Translations under genes and position numbers: made by a program
Notes under the pieces: generated by a model
What the model was told of the DNA's origin: nothing
The model's database searches: none
What the model saw: the letters and a program-made list of their open reading frames with translations, nothing else
Assembly: GCA_023653785.1 (NCBI GenBank)
Contig: JAMKCH010007129.1
Location: 1-64,000, forward strand
DNA from: Ophioderma brevispina
Lineage: Eukaryota > Echinodermata > Ophiuroidea > Amphilepidida > Ophiodermatidae
Direction: 5' to 3'
Length of the DNA: 64,000 nucleotides
Part shown: positions 12,401-23,955 of the stretch, piece by piece
Position numbering within the stretch: position 1 is the stretch's first letter
Layout: every line of letters begins with the position of its first letter

Positions 12401-13391
12401 AGCGCACATCCTGCAACGCGGCATTGGTTCTTGGGGTGGAAATGCCTTCAAATATGGAAAATTCAATTACCCAGTGAAGCCTTTATTATAGACTATACAT
12501 AAAACCGACTTTGTGGGAATTTATGTAATTGTGGATTTTTTGAAAACCAAGCAAAGGTAAACTTTGAGAATGTCGCTTTTAAATTAATGCAAAACGTTTT
12601 CAAAGGTTCATCCGTTCTCTGGAACTAATAGAGGGCAGCCTTCAATGTTCCTTCTATCCGGACGATGTCCTTTGAATAGGGGGTCAATCTACCAGAGGTT
12701 ATGCTAGTACGTGATAAAAGGCTGTATAAGTTAAAACTAACACGTTTAAGAGATACAACCACCAAGCTATATTTTATGTTATTAATTTACACTACACATA
12801 AAAATTATAAGTACTTACTTCAAATGATGAAAAGAAATTTAATATTTCGACAATAAATTGCCTGAAATTGGTGGCCCCTAAGGAAAGGCACATCTTCCAC
12901 AGATACGGTAACATTCTGGCCTAAACTAAGGGCAAAATGGGAGAAGTTGGGGGGGGGGAGTTTTTTTTGTGATCATAAAAAGTGAGGACTCAACTTACTT
13001 ACGACGCAATGCGCTACTGTAATGACCGCAAGGGAAAAAGGCTGCCAATGCCCTGCACAAAGGCACTAATTAAATAATTCACTGATCAAAGGATATCCAC
13101 TCGGCTCGGGTTGGTCAGAATAGCCCGGTTGCTAAGCACGCTAATATGTACAGGCACAAAGGCAGGCACTGGGATGAACCATTTCTTCAGTAGGGGATGA
13201 AGTGATGCATAAAGGTTATTAACACCCCATTTGTTATTAGATATGAACCGTGTTAATACCACACAGAAATATACATAACAGTAATATATTAGCATAACAT
13301 TTTATAATAATTAGGCAAGTAACTAACATTTTACTTAAATGTGCTTAGATAATTTGTGTAATTTTTACATAACTTAAGTAATTCTATTTTG

Positions 13392-13620
13392 TCGGTGTAC
13401 ATTTGTTACTATACATTAGCAATGTTAATAATTTTTGTTATTGCACTTAAACACTGCCATTTGTTATTACACCTGAATAGTGTTCATACCATCTGTTTTT
13501 ACAAATGTGCAGTTATAATACCATTTGTCAATTGCACAGGAGTAATGTTACATTCAGTTGTTATTAAATATGAATAGTGTTAATACCATTTGTTATTATA
13601 CATTATAAGCTGCTATATTT
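13392..13620 (+). repeat. ~40-bp degenerate tandem array, left part
   Basis: Units built around CATTTGTTATTACACATGA and AGCAGTGTTCATAC recur every ~38-45 bp. The left half is more diverged than the right half. The array resumes at about 14060 after an insertion. Confidence 0.75.
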
Positions 13621-14062
13621 TTTTTTCAGGTTCAGGTTCAGGTTTATTTCCATCTCATTGCATATACAGTAAATATAAATATTGTAACAAATAAAAAATA
13701 TGAACATGAAATTTAATAGAACAAAAGACTGATTTAGATATAAATAATATTCAATATGCAAGAGATGTGGATGCCACTTAAAACGCGGGGCGTGTAATTA
13801 GTGGCACCCATGCGTAAGTTACACATAAACAACATAATTATGAAACTTAGTTTGAAAAAGGTATAAACATACAATCATAAATTATAAACACACGGGGAAA
13901 AAATAAGGGTGCTGACCAAAATTACAATTATTAGATTTTACCAAAAAAAATAGAGGAAAAAAACAGTTAAATAAATAATGAATAAGTATAAGTTACCCAA
14001 ATCATAAGACAATTAATCAGTTGCAAAATAAAAATCAATGAGCTGTTTTTTGAGAATTTACA
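13613..14062 (-). mobile_element. retroposon-like insertion splitting the ~40-bp array
   Basis: The left edge is a T-run followed by (TTCAGG)n and TTTATTTCCATCTC. Read on the minus strand this is a 3' end of the form GGAAATAAACCTGAACCTG plus poly(A), as in LINE or SINE tails. The ~450-bp body is AT-rich with no coding sequence. Array sequence flanks it on both sides, so the insertion is younger than the array. Target duplications are not obvious. Confidence 0.5.
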
Positions 14063-14265
14063 TATGAACAGATTTAATACCATTACACATTAGCAGTGTT
14101 GCTACCAGTTTTTACACATGAGCAGTGTTCATACCACTTGTTATTACACATGATCAGTATTAAAGCAATTTGTATTACACATGAGCAGTGTCCATACCAT
14201 TTGTTATTACACATGATCAGTGTTGTTATTACACATGAGCATTTGCAATACGATTTGTTTCACGT
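14060..14265 (+). repeat. ~40-bp tandem array, right part
   Basis: Several units of TTGTTATTACACATGA plus TCAGTGT or AGCAGTGT are well preserved here. This continues the array at 13392-13620. Confidence 0.85.
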
Positions 14266-14940
14266 AACTACAAAACTATGCAAAATATTAAATTTATTTT
14301 AAAAAAGATACATTCAACAAGAGGTCATGACGATGACACTGCGAACACAAGGGCATGTTCCAGGTCAGTTCTCTTTCATAGTCGACTGGTGCAAATAAAT
14401 GGATAAAACTTGTTTTAGCTACACATGAACGAACGTCGTTTGTAGGAAGCATGGTGATTAATTTTCAACGATGGAAATATCCTCTATGGGTTATATGTCT
14501 TTAGCAAGAAAGCAGTGAAATAGACTCACATTTTGAAGTCGGGTAAATAGCCGAGTGTGCAGTAATAATCTGTCTCGGAGGAGGGTGAATTTGAGGGGTG
14601 AGTAAGATATAATTTACATTCTTATGGCTTACAAAATTACACATACTTGTTATTTGAATCTTCTAGATTATGGGTTTGCTACATCTAGGTAGTAGAGTTC
14701 ATGTTTATTATTATAATACTGTAAGTTTGAACAACCAATGCAAGTCAACTGAGTGGGCTTATGAAGCTATGGATATACAATAATGCTATTGTATCCAAAC
14801 TGACGTGGGCGTTCACCATCTATAACTTCACAATTTCCTACATCGAAAGTCTGGAGCAATGGGCAGGCATAAGGTGATGCGCCACCACGAGTGCTCTGTA
14901 CAGGAGCAGGAAACTGTATGGCCTGCAACTGAAAAAGCTA
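14266..14940. other. unrecognised stretch
   Basis: No convincing gene or repeat is visible between the array and the LINE remnant. The last ~100 bases may belong to the LINE but are too decayed to say. Confidence 0.4.
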
Positions 14941-14949
14941 ACCACGTCA

Positions 14950-16020
14950 GTCAAATGTATGCAAGTAACTATGTACCATCTAAACAAGCACTCTAAAGGT
15001 AGAAGTACACAGGCACTTTACAGAAAATGCATGGAAAGTAAAACGACAAAAGCCAGATGGAATTGTGGAAAGGAATTAGAACAGAAAGAATGCCATCTAA
15101 TTCTGATTGAAATGGCTAGATGTTAAACGGACAATGCCGGTCTTGGTTACAAAAAGAACCAAAACCTGATCAAAGACATGAGTCGTCAAGAACAAAGGAA
15201 ATGCCTCACCGGCCGGACTAGTAAAAGATGTAGATGGGGAAGACACGTTGGTGTACCTTAATTAAGGATATGCGAAACAAGGGCAGTTGTTGAATTGGGA
15301 GTCTGTCATGCAGGTCGACACCTCCTGGAAGAAACTTGTGTATGTCTGGACGCCAGAGCTGCTGTCTTTCCACATCAACGCAATCTGAAGCTTTGGGGCA
15401 AGGCCAATCTAGGACACTGCCAATTATGTCATCATCGTCATAGTACACTGTTCCACATCATCAATGGTTGTAGATACTCATTACAAAGCGGAAGATACAA
15501 CTGGCGCCATGATACTGAAAGCAATCTCCACAGGTCTGGCACCTACGTCGTAGAGGCAAACCAGAAAAATAATCACACCTGAGAATCTGAACTCCATATC
15601 TACAATAGCCTTTCGCACAGCTAATGGTACAACCTATCGAATCCAGTCTTACCAATGCCTAAGACAGAGCCAACCAACATTTTGAAGAAGTCCAATGACT
15701 GGATATTCCTGATGGATGAGGAACACAAACAAATATTGTTCCCTCCAGAAATCACTCAGACAGCTAAAAGATCAGATATCATCATCTTTTCTACCAAAAC
15801 AAAGACGGTGATCATCATAGAGCTGACGGTCCCTATGGAGGAGAACTAGCCAATGCAGAAAGAAGTGCAAATACCAAGATCTAGTGGCTGACTGTGAAAA
15901 CAGAAGATGGTTTACTCACTGCTTACCAATAGAAGTAGGAAGCAGAGGTTTCTGTAATACATCTGTCAACAAATGCCTGGTATCCTTGCGCATTCTTAAA
16001 GGAAAGAGGAAGGCATAACT
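14950..16020 (+). pseudogene. 3' part of a restriction-like-endonuclease (R2/NeSL-type) LINE ORF, decayed
   Basis: Three blocks in order on the + strand resemble the C-terminus of R2-like retrotransposon proteins. Around 15,285-15,395 one frame reads MQVDTSWKKLVYVWTPELL. A zinc knuckle follows around 15,415-15,475, C-x2-C-x8-H-x4-C (CQLCHHRHSTLFHIINGC), then GRYNWRHD. At 15,655-15,849 comes SDIIIF, 14 residues between the D and the E of IELTVP, fitting the PD-x(12-14)-(D/E) endonuclease core with the proline lost. DCENRRWFTHCLPIEVGSRGF follows around 15,885-15,950, ending near 16,015. Stops (15,580; 15,847) and frame changes show it is dead. The reverse transcriptase domain is not visible upstream. 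Confidence 0.75.
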
Positions 16021-17317
16021 GATAGTGCTTTTGGGTGCTCTGCACCAATGTGTGCCTCGCCCTCATCAAGATAATATGATGGAGGTATACATGAAGGCAG
16101 GGGATTGCAGATGGGAATAAAATATTCGTGAATGGGTGGTATGTCCACTTTTATTTAGAAATTATTATTTTGACCATTTTGAACCAAAATAGCCGATTTG
16201 GGTTCCAGGCAATGCTCAACAACCATTGATAGACACAGGAGGCCAAATCACCGGGAAGCCATCAAGAAACCATCTTGAAACCATCCAAAGTGTCCACTTT
16301 TGTTTAAAAACCATCTGGGATGAATATACCTAGTACCAGAAATCATTACCTTGTCCACTTCGAACCAAAATAGCCAATTGCCATTTTATATTTATTTATT
16401 TATGTATTAATTAATTACTTATTTATTTAAATTATTTATCCCTTTTAGCTGGAAAAAGACAGAATCAAAAACCTATTGCACCTGGTGGCTTTACCTACTT
16501 AATATTTCAATCCCTGTAATAAATCATTCGATAGAAGTATTTGTCCATCACATTACCTTGTCTACACGGTAATTTTATGCAATCCAACGTGCAAGTAGCG
16601 TCGTTTTATGGTCAAAAGCGGCAATTAAGTTCTGTTTTTTAAACTCAGTTTCATTAAGCTTTACGTATCACGTCATATCTTCAATCACGGAAATTATACA
16701 TGGTGCATTCAGAACACAATACTTATATAGCCGAGCCACCCTGGTCTCGGATATGACAATCTAATCAAACCTTGCTCGCGTTTTGTTTGAAAAAACACAA
16801 TTTTGGCATTATAAATATTTTTCTGCATGTTGCAACTGAATATTTTGGCAGTGTGTGTATATTCCGAAAAGACCTTGTTCAGACAGATCGTTCATAAAGT
16901 TATTGTACTTGGTGGCCTTCACCCCATAGGAACTGACTGAAAAGATTTGACCAGTTTCGAAGTTTTGACAAAGGTCATTAAATTGATTACTATTATAGTA
17001 TATGAAGGGGCTATGGCAGTTTCCAAACCGGTTTCACGGGCCAGTTTGCGCCGTTCGGAAATTAGTAAATTACTATTGTAGTTAGTCAGTTTGCTAGGAG
17101 CAAACGGCCATCCTGAGCCCGACTTGTATAGGTAAGCGTTTCTCATGGTTTAGAATTAGGGGCAAAACAATGATTTTTGCGTGCACCAATTTGGACCGAA
17201 AGTAGCCATTTTGTTTTGCCGCTTTGTCAACCATCGCAGTATTAAGCACCGTTTACATAAACCCTATTTACAATAAGCTTAGTTAGAACACATACATTCA
17301 TTTAAAGTAATCGCAGT
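16021..17317. other. non-coding; weak direct repeat and AT-rich runs
   Basis: A weak direct duplication carries TGTCCACTT-TT-TTTA and GAACCAAAATAGCC (about 16,140-16,210 and 16,290-16,385). Near 16,385-16,445 there is a TTTATTTA/ATTAATTA run. No gene is recognised. Confidence 0.4.
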
Positions 17318-17318
17318 A

Positions 17319-17356
<38 letters not shown>
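17318..17356 (+). repeat. (CA)n microsatellite
   Basis: About 19 uninterrupted CA dinucleotides are visible directly. Confidence 0.98.
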
Positions 17357-17359
<3 letters not shown>

Positions 17360-17390
17360 TTGTTTTCATATAAGCTCATACATACACTTA

Positions 17391-17515
17391 TCTATACTAT
17401 TAAAGACGTAAATTTGACCTTCCGGTCCCCGTGGAGGCTGCCATCTTGGAAAGTGTACTTTGACCTCGGATATATTTCTATGTAAAATTATTTATTTCTT
17501 TGTGATGAAAAAGAG
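17391..17515 (+). mobile_element. possible Helitron-like 5' terminus
   Basis: TCTATACTATTAAAGACGT at 17,391, near the start of the tandem array, resembles TCTATACTACTAAACAGATC at 54,259. Helitrons start with TC and often carry such A/T-rich leaders. No CTRR end with a hairpin could be paired confidently, so this is only a lead. GCTGCCATCTTGGA (17,437-17,450) is another YY1-like box. Confidence 0.2.
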
Positions 17516-17990
17516 AACAACGAGGAGACCTTCCCCTGGGTCTGACAGGTGGTGAGGAAATGTCAAAAAGGTCAACATTTCACAAAAAAGGTCAACATTT
17601 TGCCATATTTTTTTCTAGATGAGCTAGAGTAGCCAAACTTTGGTATATTGTAGGAGGGCACAAGCCCCTGCTAACCATGTAATTCATTCCCCAGGGACCT
17701 CCCCTGGGTCTGACAGGGGGTGGAGAAATGTTAAAAAGGTCAACATTTCACAAAAAAATGTAACATTTTGCCATATTTTTTTCTAGATGAGCTACAGTAG
17801 CCAAAGTTAGGTATATTGTAGGAGGGGACAAGCCCCCTACTAACCACGTAATTCATTCACCCAGGGTCCTCCCCTGGGTCTGGCGAGGGGTCGGGAAATG
17901 TCAAAAAGGTCAACATTTCACAAAAAAGGTAAACTTTTATTCATATTTTTTTCTAGATGAGCTAGAGTAGCCAAACTTCAGTATATTGCG
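17516..17990 (+). repeat. ~170-bp tandem repeat, about 2.8 copies
   Basis: The block CCCCTGGGTCTGACAGG occurs at 17,533 and 17,702, and as CCCCTGGGTCTGGCGAGG at 17,872, spacings of 169 and 170. Each is followed by GAAATGT-AAAAAGGTCAACA and TTTTTTTCTAGATGAGCTA. The period is close to a nucleosome repeat. The array ends at GCGCGCAGACAGAC near 17,987. Confidence 0.9.
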
Positions 17991-18189
17991 CGCAGACAGA
18001 CATATACGCACTTTATTATCGACAGTGCATACGTGATCCACTACCGGAGCTTCTGCGACCCTCTACAGAACATCCAGTGGAATAGCTGCGTTATAGGGAG
18101 CGTATAAACTCCTCTATCGGAGCAACTGCGCCCGAGCGCAGAAAACACCCCGTCACTATATAGCACGGTTTAAAAATCCGTAATAGCAG

Positions 18190-18690
18190 GGGACCGTAGT
18201 GATAAAATTGTGAATTTTTACACACCAATACTTGTATTGATAATCCATAAAATTGATGGAAGCACTTGCCTACCTCCCTTTATGGTCCCATTCAAGGATA
18301 AACAGGGGTAAACATTTAGACGGCTCCAATCATGTTGAAAAGCACATGGCATTGTTTCTCAGATTACAAGGATTCTAAAAAGGAGCAACCTTTGATTTTT
18401 GACCCCTGTACAAACCAAAATCCACTTGTTCACCATTTTTACAGTTTTTATCCAACAACTTCAAACTATAAGCCATAGGGAGTATAAACTATACCTTTTT
18501 GGATCTTCGTAACCAGACAAACGTCATAGTGTGTTTTTCAACACAACCCTGTGTAACCTTGAAATCCATGCTGGGGGAAATATAAAGGGGTGTGGCAAGT
18601 GCTTCCATCAATTTTTTGACTATCAATGCATGAAGTACTTGTGTGCCAAAATTCACAATTTATCCAGATTTGCACACTCACATTCACACT
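18190..18690. mobile_element. fold-back (inverted-repeat) element, small copy
   Basis: The left arm (18,201-18,272) and right arm (18,590-18,675) are inverted copies: AAAATTGATGGAAGCACTTG on the left pairs with CAAGTGCTTCCATCAATTTT on the right. There is no coding capacity. A longer relative sits at 62,548-63,548 and shares the inner CCATTTTTACAGTTTTTA and ACTATACCTTTTTG blocks. That makes this a dispersed non-autonomous DNA element family. Confidence 0.85.
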
Positions 18691-19468
18691 CATTTTATGC
18701 ATTTTCATGCTGATTCTGTATATGCCCATGAATAGACAACATTTTGAGCGAATATAGTCGCCTGCCAAGCGCAAATGATTTTGTTAGCAGGCACATATAG
18801 AGCAAGAAGGACACACACATTTTACAGTAAGTGCAATCAACAAACACACATTAAAGTTCGTTCATACTTCACTACATCTGCGTTACAATGACTTGTGGTG
18901 CTCGAATTGCAGTCTCTATCCAAAATATACCATGGCGGAACAAAAAAGTTAAATTCGTTTTAAATGGAATTGCAGTAAATACTGGTAAACGCAGCGAAGC
19001 ACTACACCCCCTACAACTGCATGCTTTGATGTCAAATTTGAAAAGCCCGGTTGCCAAAACAATCTATGTGTACTTATCATTCCATCATGAAATACCCATG
19101 GCCAAGTGCAGTTGTGCTAAATACCAGTTTTCTGTCTTGTGTCAGGGCATGGGGGGGGGGGGGGAGGACACGATCTGCTCGATTTGGGCATTGGGGATTT
19201 CCATGCCTAAGAAAAATGATGCTCCGTGGACAAGTCTGTTTTGCTGACTTATTGTTCAGTGTACCATATTTTGAGAACCACTCAACCAAAATGAGCAAGA
19301 TGCTCAATTACCCATTCTTTATGATAAAATAAAATCCACAGATATCAAATTAAAAAAAAGTGGAAAAATATCACTTTCATTTTGGGTAAAGTTTTTATTG
19401 GGTCACCCTGTATGTGTAGGAGACGACGACGACATGGAGAAAATAGGCTAAAATATGGCTGAAAACGG
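18691..19468. other. unrecognised stretch with a G homopolymer
   Basis: Overlapping open frames in three readings cross a ~13-G run near 19,151-19,163. They have no recognisable domain and do not support each other. I see no gene. Confidence 0.4.
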
Positions 19469-20006
19469 TTAAAGCGGCACTGGCACATTTTCACAAAATA
19501 TGAAATTTCTTCAATTTGCTCTCAAATGATAGTCTAGGCCATTGGAAGAACAGAGATATATTTTACACATAAAAATAACATACCCAAAAACAGATAGGGA
19601 CATTGATATGAGGATAAAGACATCCAGGTAATTTGTAGGCCAACTTTTAAGTTTTCCATAATTTTAATCAACAAATGTGTATATTACATGAATATTTTTG
19701 ACTCGTACTCACTGATATTAAAACCATAAAGGTTCTAGACCGGTCAAACAGTGTGCATAGCGTGGGAAACATGCATACGGCGTGCGTGTTCTTGTGCTAA
19801 ACGCAATTTTCGTCGTCTGCTGAATTTAACGTCGCCGGCGACGTTAAATTACAAAATCGTTCTGTTTACCCATAAGGAAGCTGATTTGGTCTTAATCATT
19901 TCGGGTGAGGGCTTTTGTATATAAAAGCTTTAAAACCATGCAAAAATATCGATTTTGAAAAATCTTGATGGCGCACTATTTTTCAAATGTGCCAGTGACT
20001 CTTTAA
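19469..20006. mobile_element. TTAA-flanked MITE (piggyBac- or Kolobok-like ends)
   Basis: The left end reads TTAA then AGCGGCACTGGCACATTT. The right end, reverse-complemented, reads TTAA then AGAGTCACTGGCACATTT. So 538 bp are bounded by TTAA on both sides with ~18-bp imperfect TIRs. TTAA duplications are typical of piggyBac and Kolobok elements. The interior has no ORF and holds the palindrome AACGTCGCCGGCGACGTT (19,828-19,845). Confidence 0.7.
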
Positions 20007-22920
20007 ATCACTGGAGGAATCTACCAATTGAAACCAGGAGAAAATCAGGAATAAAACTCACTATTTTCCCAGCAATTTTAATGTGATTTTTTACAAGCAC
20101 TCAAAATATCACACCCTAAACACGTATTTTTCGATGTGAAACGCATGCCCTAATTTTGAATTTTTGATGATTTTGATACCCTAAACAATGTACGCGCGTA
20201 CATCGCTTGATCTCAAAAACGACCCTAATTGCGCGTTTTTGTACACGAGCAAGATATCCACCTTGGAATACAAGTGGCCCCCGGGGTGAGCACACACATG
20301 CACATATTCACGAGGTTTAAAATTACGAGTAGTCCATGAGTGCAGGTGCATGCGGGTGTTATGAGGAGGTAGTATGGCCAGTTTCAAACAAGTTACTATT
20401 CAATAATATATTAATGTGGAGTTGATGAAGTGAAATAGAGGACTAAGTTCAATTCCGAGAGCCAGATATACCGGTTAATATCATAATGCCCCTATTTGTT
20501 TAAACTGACGACACTTAGTTACCGCATCATAAACCACATCCACCTCACACTCGTAAATATAACCTCCAGACCGAGAGTAAGACGCAGTAAGCATTTTTCC
20601 AGGGTACATCATGCATGTGAGGTGAGATAGATGTGGATGCAGAGTCAGGTGATATGTGAAGGAAGAAACATTGATTGGATTTATCATCTTTGTATTAGAG
20701 AAGGTGGCGTTTTCCGTTTATTCACCTCAGGTGTTATTTAATACATCATAAAGCATTCTAAATTATCACAAAGAAAAAATCGGGTTCGACTAAAAAATTG
20801 TTAGGGGGCGCTATTCCCCTTGGAAATGCACTCGTGTCTTTAAGTAAGTTATTAATTAGTTTCGTGCAATTCCTAGCCGCTTGTCACATGACCAACACAA
20901 CGGGTGGTCAGTTGCGATGAAGTCCGATGGTATCGAGGACGCAACGTAGACAAGTTATACCACAATGTAAGTTCCAGTATTTGATTTAATCATATCTCCT
21001 TATGTGTAGAGGAATTATATAAGAGCTAGGAATCCCAAGAGTATTTATAGGTTTGACAGGTTTGTTACGGACACACATTTTGGATTGGAATCAGTGGCTT
21101 AAGTCACTGTGGGAGAATGCAGCATTCGAGTTTATTGATCTAGCGGTACCACAAATCCCATCTCATCGGGCTTGAGGAGTTCTCGGAACCACGATCAATT
21201 TACTTCTGTGTATTATCCTCAACGTAGGCAATACCAGTGTGTTAACTGCCCGGTGGGCAACTCTCATTTAAAAATTATCATTAGGTTAATCCGTGTATTA
21301 TTACAGAAGTCGAAACTGCGTCCGTGGAATCGAAACTTAATTACAAACAAGGCTCGTATCTCTAGGACACATCTTGACAGGGGATACGGCCTGGGTTGTA
21401 TTGGCAAGCTGTTTCCTATGAGAACGCTAGTTGAGGATATTGGTCGGTTGGGGTTGTCTTTTTTGTGAACTGGCAGGAGCAGTTTGACGTCGGGGCATCG
21501 AAAACAGCTTGGATAGGATCGACCTTTATGTGATTTGTATTTAGCAGTTTTTTCTTGAGGTGTGAATGGGGGGGGGGACTTCAAAGGCTTAGAGGGGATC
21601 CAATATAATAATTAAATAATTAAATCAGAAAACTGACAGGTAATCTGAATCTCATTTCAATTCAACTGCCACAATGATAAAATATTTCTACCAAAATATT
21701 TGATCAAGCATTGGCCGCCACAAAAAAAAAGTGAGAGGGGGGGGGGGAAAACACGCAACAAGAAGAAACAAATCAGGACGAAAAAAGTAAATCGGAACAG
21801 TTTGACCAAGAGTTGCTTCATATGTCGATACCTACGTAATTTTAAATGATTCAGTTAAGTTTTATCACCCTGGCTTGAAAGCAGAGAGGGATATTGCAAG
21901 GGTGCGCTGTCCGTGTGTATGTGTGTTCCAGTTTGGGTAGGTTTTCGTTTTTTTTTGCATTCCTTTCGAAAAAGTTTAAGTCCGATTTAAAAATTATTAT
22001 GTTGAGAATCTTCCGTCTATATTAGCTACTACACAGCTGGGAAACCATAAAAACACCACTTCTCAAATATCTTACGCTCTCTCGAAACTTTGGTGTCCAA
22101 ATATTTCCACCACTTTGGATCAATCCCCCTTAACTTTAATTGAATTTTAAACCAGAACGCATTCCTATGCAGTTTATGTCTGCGCACCTTGTAACGAGGA
22201 CAGTCAGTATTAGCCGCATGCGTAAACGAACCATAGGGATTTTCCATACGGTGGCCCGCCGTGTTCGTTGTTATAACACGGCCCAATAATGCCGCGTGAG
22301 GCCGGGATCACGCTAAGTAGTACCCCGAATAGGTAGCGTCAAGTGCGTGTAGCGTGTGCACATTTTGCATCGATCATGTCAAGGACGCGTTTGTTTGTAT
22401 TTACATTGCGAGATGGCTAATTCTTCTGCTTGGGGGAAGTGATTTTCAAAATAAATGGATTGATTAAAGGTGGGGATAGTGCCCACACCGGGGAGAGTAC
22501 AGCCGCCGTTGTTGGAGTAAAGATTTTCAGGTCAGGTAAAGCATAAGGTAATCGCTTGATCCAGGGCAGTGTGTCAGTACAGTAGCCAATTGTGCCTATG
22601 GAATGGTACATAACTCATGAACTGTTGTACTTCGAGTCTTTGGTAGGCCAAAGAGCAAATCGCGGAAATCTTGAAGTTGAAACACTTTGTTTTACTCCGC
22701 CACGAGGACGGAGATAATTAACAAACTGGATCTCTATTAAAAACATCAGATCGGCGATTTAAATCTTCATCTGAAGAGGTGAGGTGCTAGACAGGGGATT
22801 GTTATTATATGGCCCCAAGTTCATGAAACTGGCAAGGCCTAAATGAACTGGAATGTGTATAGTAATATAGGACCACAAGATTCTCAAAAAAATAATGATA
22901 AAATTAATTACATTTTAAAA
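20007..22920. other. unassigned intergenic sequence
   Basis: This 2.9 kb has no gene that I can support. A short motif, CCCTAAACACGTAT with later CCCTAAACAATGTACG and GACCCTAATTG (20,110-20,235), recurs loosely. At 21,905-22,000 there is an inverted fragment of the AGGTCA sub-repeat monomer (GTTCCAGTTTGGGTAGGTTT, AAGTTTAAGTCCGATTTAAA). No MCT first exon is recognisable here. Confidence 0.4.
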
Positions 22921-22931
22921 TTGGGTGATTT

Positions 22932-23034
22932 GCGCCCAATTTATTGGTCTCGCTATGAGCTTGAAAAAATATGGGCTCGACTGGTCTCGCCAATATTTTT
23001 TTCAAACTCATAGCTTTGACCCAATAAATTTGCG
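22932..23034. repeat. ~100-bp hairpin
   Basis: The arms 22,935-22,975 and 22,989-23,030 are inverted: CCAATTTATTGG and GCTATGAGCTTGAAAAAAT pair with ATTTTTTTCAAACTCATAGC and CCCAATAAATT. This is a short palindrome or MITE remnant. Confidence 0.75.
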
Positions 23035-23049
23035 GTATTGACTTAAAGA

Positions 23050-23340
23050 ATCCATTTATACCGGACTTGGGAGTGAAGGTTTTTGCAATAGGGGTTCTTC
23101 ATATGTGGATGATGTCAAAGGTCATGGACCAAGGTCAAAGGTCAACTGAGGTCATGTTCCAGTTTGGTTAGGTTTTCATTTTTCGGCTCTTGAAAAGTTT
23201 TAAGTCCAATTACAACCTTGCATGGGTCAAAGGTGCAATATGGGTTCCTTCATATGTGTTGATGTCAAAGGTCAATACCAAGGTCAAAGGTTCATCTGCC
23301 GGTCAGTTTCCCCTTTGGTTAGGCTTTCAGTTTTCGGAAA
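23050..23340 (-). repeat. inverted monomers of the AGGTCA sub-repeat
   Basis: Two ~160-bp monomers run opposite to those at 3420-3770 and 8565-8900. AGGTCAAAGGTCA at 23,132-23,144 is an exact direct-repeat-1 nuclear-receptor element. A further GATGTCAAAGGTCA lies beside it. They sit ~500 bp upstream of the first identifiable MCT exon. Confidence 0.75.
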
Positions 23341-23811
23341 TGCTAATTTTCCATTTTCTGCTACAGTAGTATTCCATGAGAACAATTTATTTGAATTATG
23401 ATGCCCTGCAACTGCAACTGGCCAAATAACCAACTGTGTATACTGCCATCTTCTTGCCAGGGGGATCGCGCAAGTTTACTTGATGGCATTTATTTTATTA
23501 ATTTTACAGTACTTTTTAATTTTAGCTAATCAACATATCGATATATGGTTTGAGGGAGCCTGCATTGATCACCTGCCATTAGTGTTAAAGCAGTTATGTA
23601 AAGAAAGAAATACCGACATTGTTAGGATTAGGAAATGACCCTCTGGACCCGTACCTGGGGTTGAGACATGTTGTGTGGTTTATCAATAAGAAATATCACA
23701 ACAATAGTGACCGAAGAAAAAGCGCCTTCAGATAAATAAAAATGAAATGTGGGAGAACCGTTGCCGATTTTGATTCATTTGCATTGTTTCTTGAATTGAC
23801 CTCTTTGAAAG

Positions 23812-23955
23812 CTTCCAATATCATCTCTGCCTTGGCGAATCGATTTTCTTACCGAGTGGTTACCATAAGTGCAGGGTTGATGTTATTTATTTGTTGTTTC
23901 GCTGTAAGCCACGCGACCAAATTCCGGCATATTAACATTATAATGCCTCTAATCG
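23812..23955 (+). CDS. monocarboxylate transporter-like (SLC16/MCT) gene, internal exon A
   Basis: The peptide SNIISALANRFSYRVVTISA and the following hydrophobic run LMLFICCFAVSHATKF match the SLC16 loop between helices 2 and 3 (S-x-L-x-NRF-x-R-x-V) and helix 3. The exon ends CTAATCG then GTAAGTC, a good donor in phase 1. It splits the glycine codon of the motif that SLC16 genes commonly interrupt in helix 4, and the next exon starts in the matching phase. I place the acceptor at TTTGAAAG (AG at 23,810-23,811), preceded by a pyrimidine-rich tract; this edge is inferred. Helices 1-2 should lie on an upstream exon that I could not find. The family carries lactate, ketone bodies, aromatic amino acids or thyroid hormone across the plasma membrane; the substrate cannot be read from this fragment. 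Confidence 0.8.

Larger units (their letters stand above)
8070..13391 (+). repeat. ~5.3-kb tandem repeat unit, copy 2
   Basis: This is the second copy of the unit described at 2914-8069, in direct orientation and abutting it. It keeps the same internal modules: the TGACCTTTGACCT sub-repeat, the tRNA-like block, the G-run near 12950 and the ATTCTATTTT end. It ends where the ~40-bp array begins. It may be a true tandem duplication of a transposable element, or two haplotypes collapsed side by side during assembly. Confidence 0.9.

Noticed and set aside
13392..14265. CRISPR-like array (regular ~40-bp repeats)
   Set aside because: The repeats are directly adjacent and degenerate with no unique spacers, in an animal-type genome context. 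It is an ordinary minisatellite.
18888..19332. Three overlapping open frames on both strands around a G-run
   Set aside because: They are kept open by low stop frequency across a G homopolymer, have no domain or splice context, and contradict each other.
20481..20687. Minus-strand frame with a GGYIYECEVDVV stretch
   Set aside because: It looked exon-like, but I could not match it to a family, and acceptor and donor positions were ambiguous.
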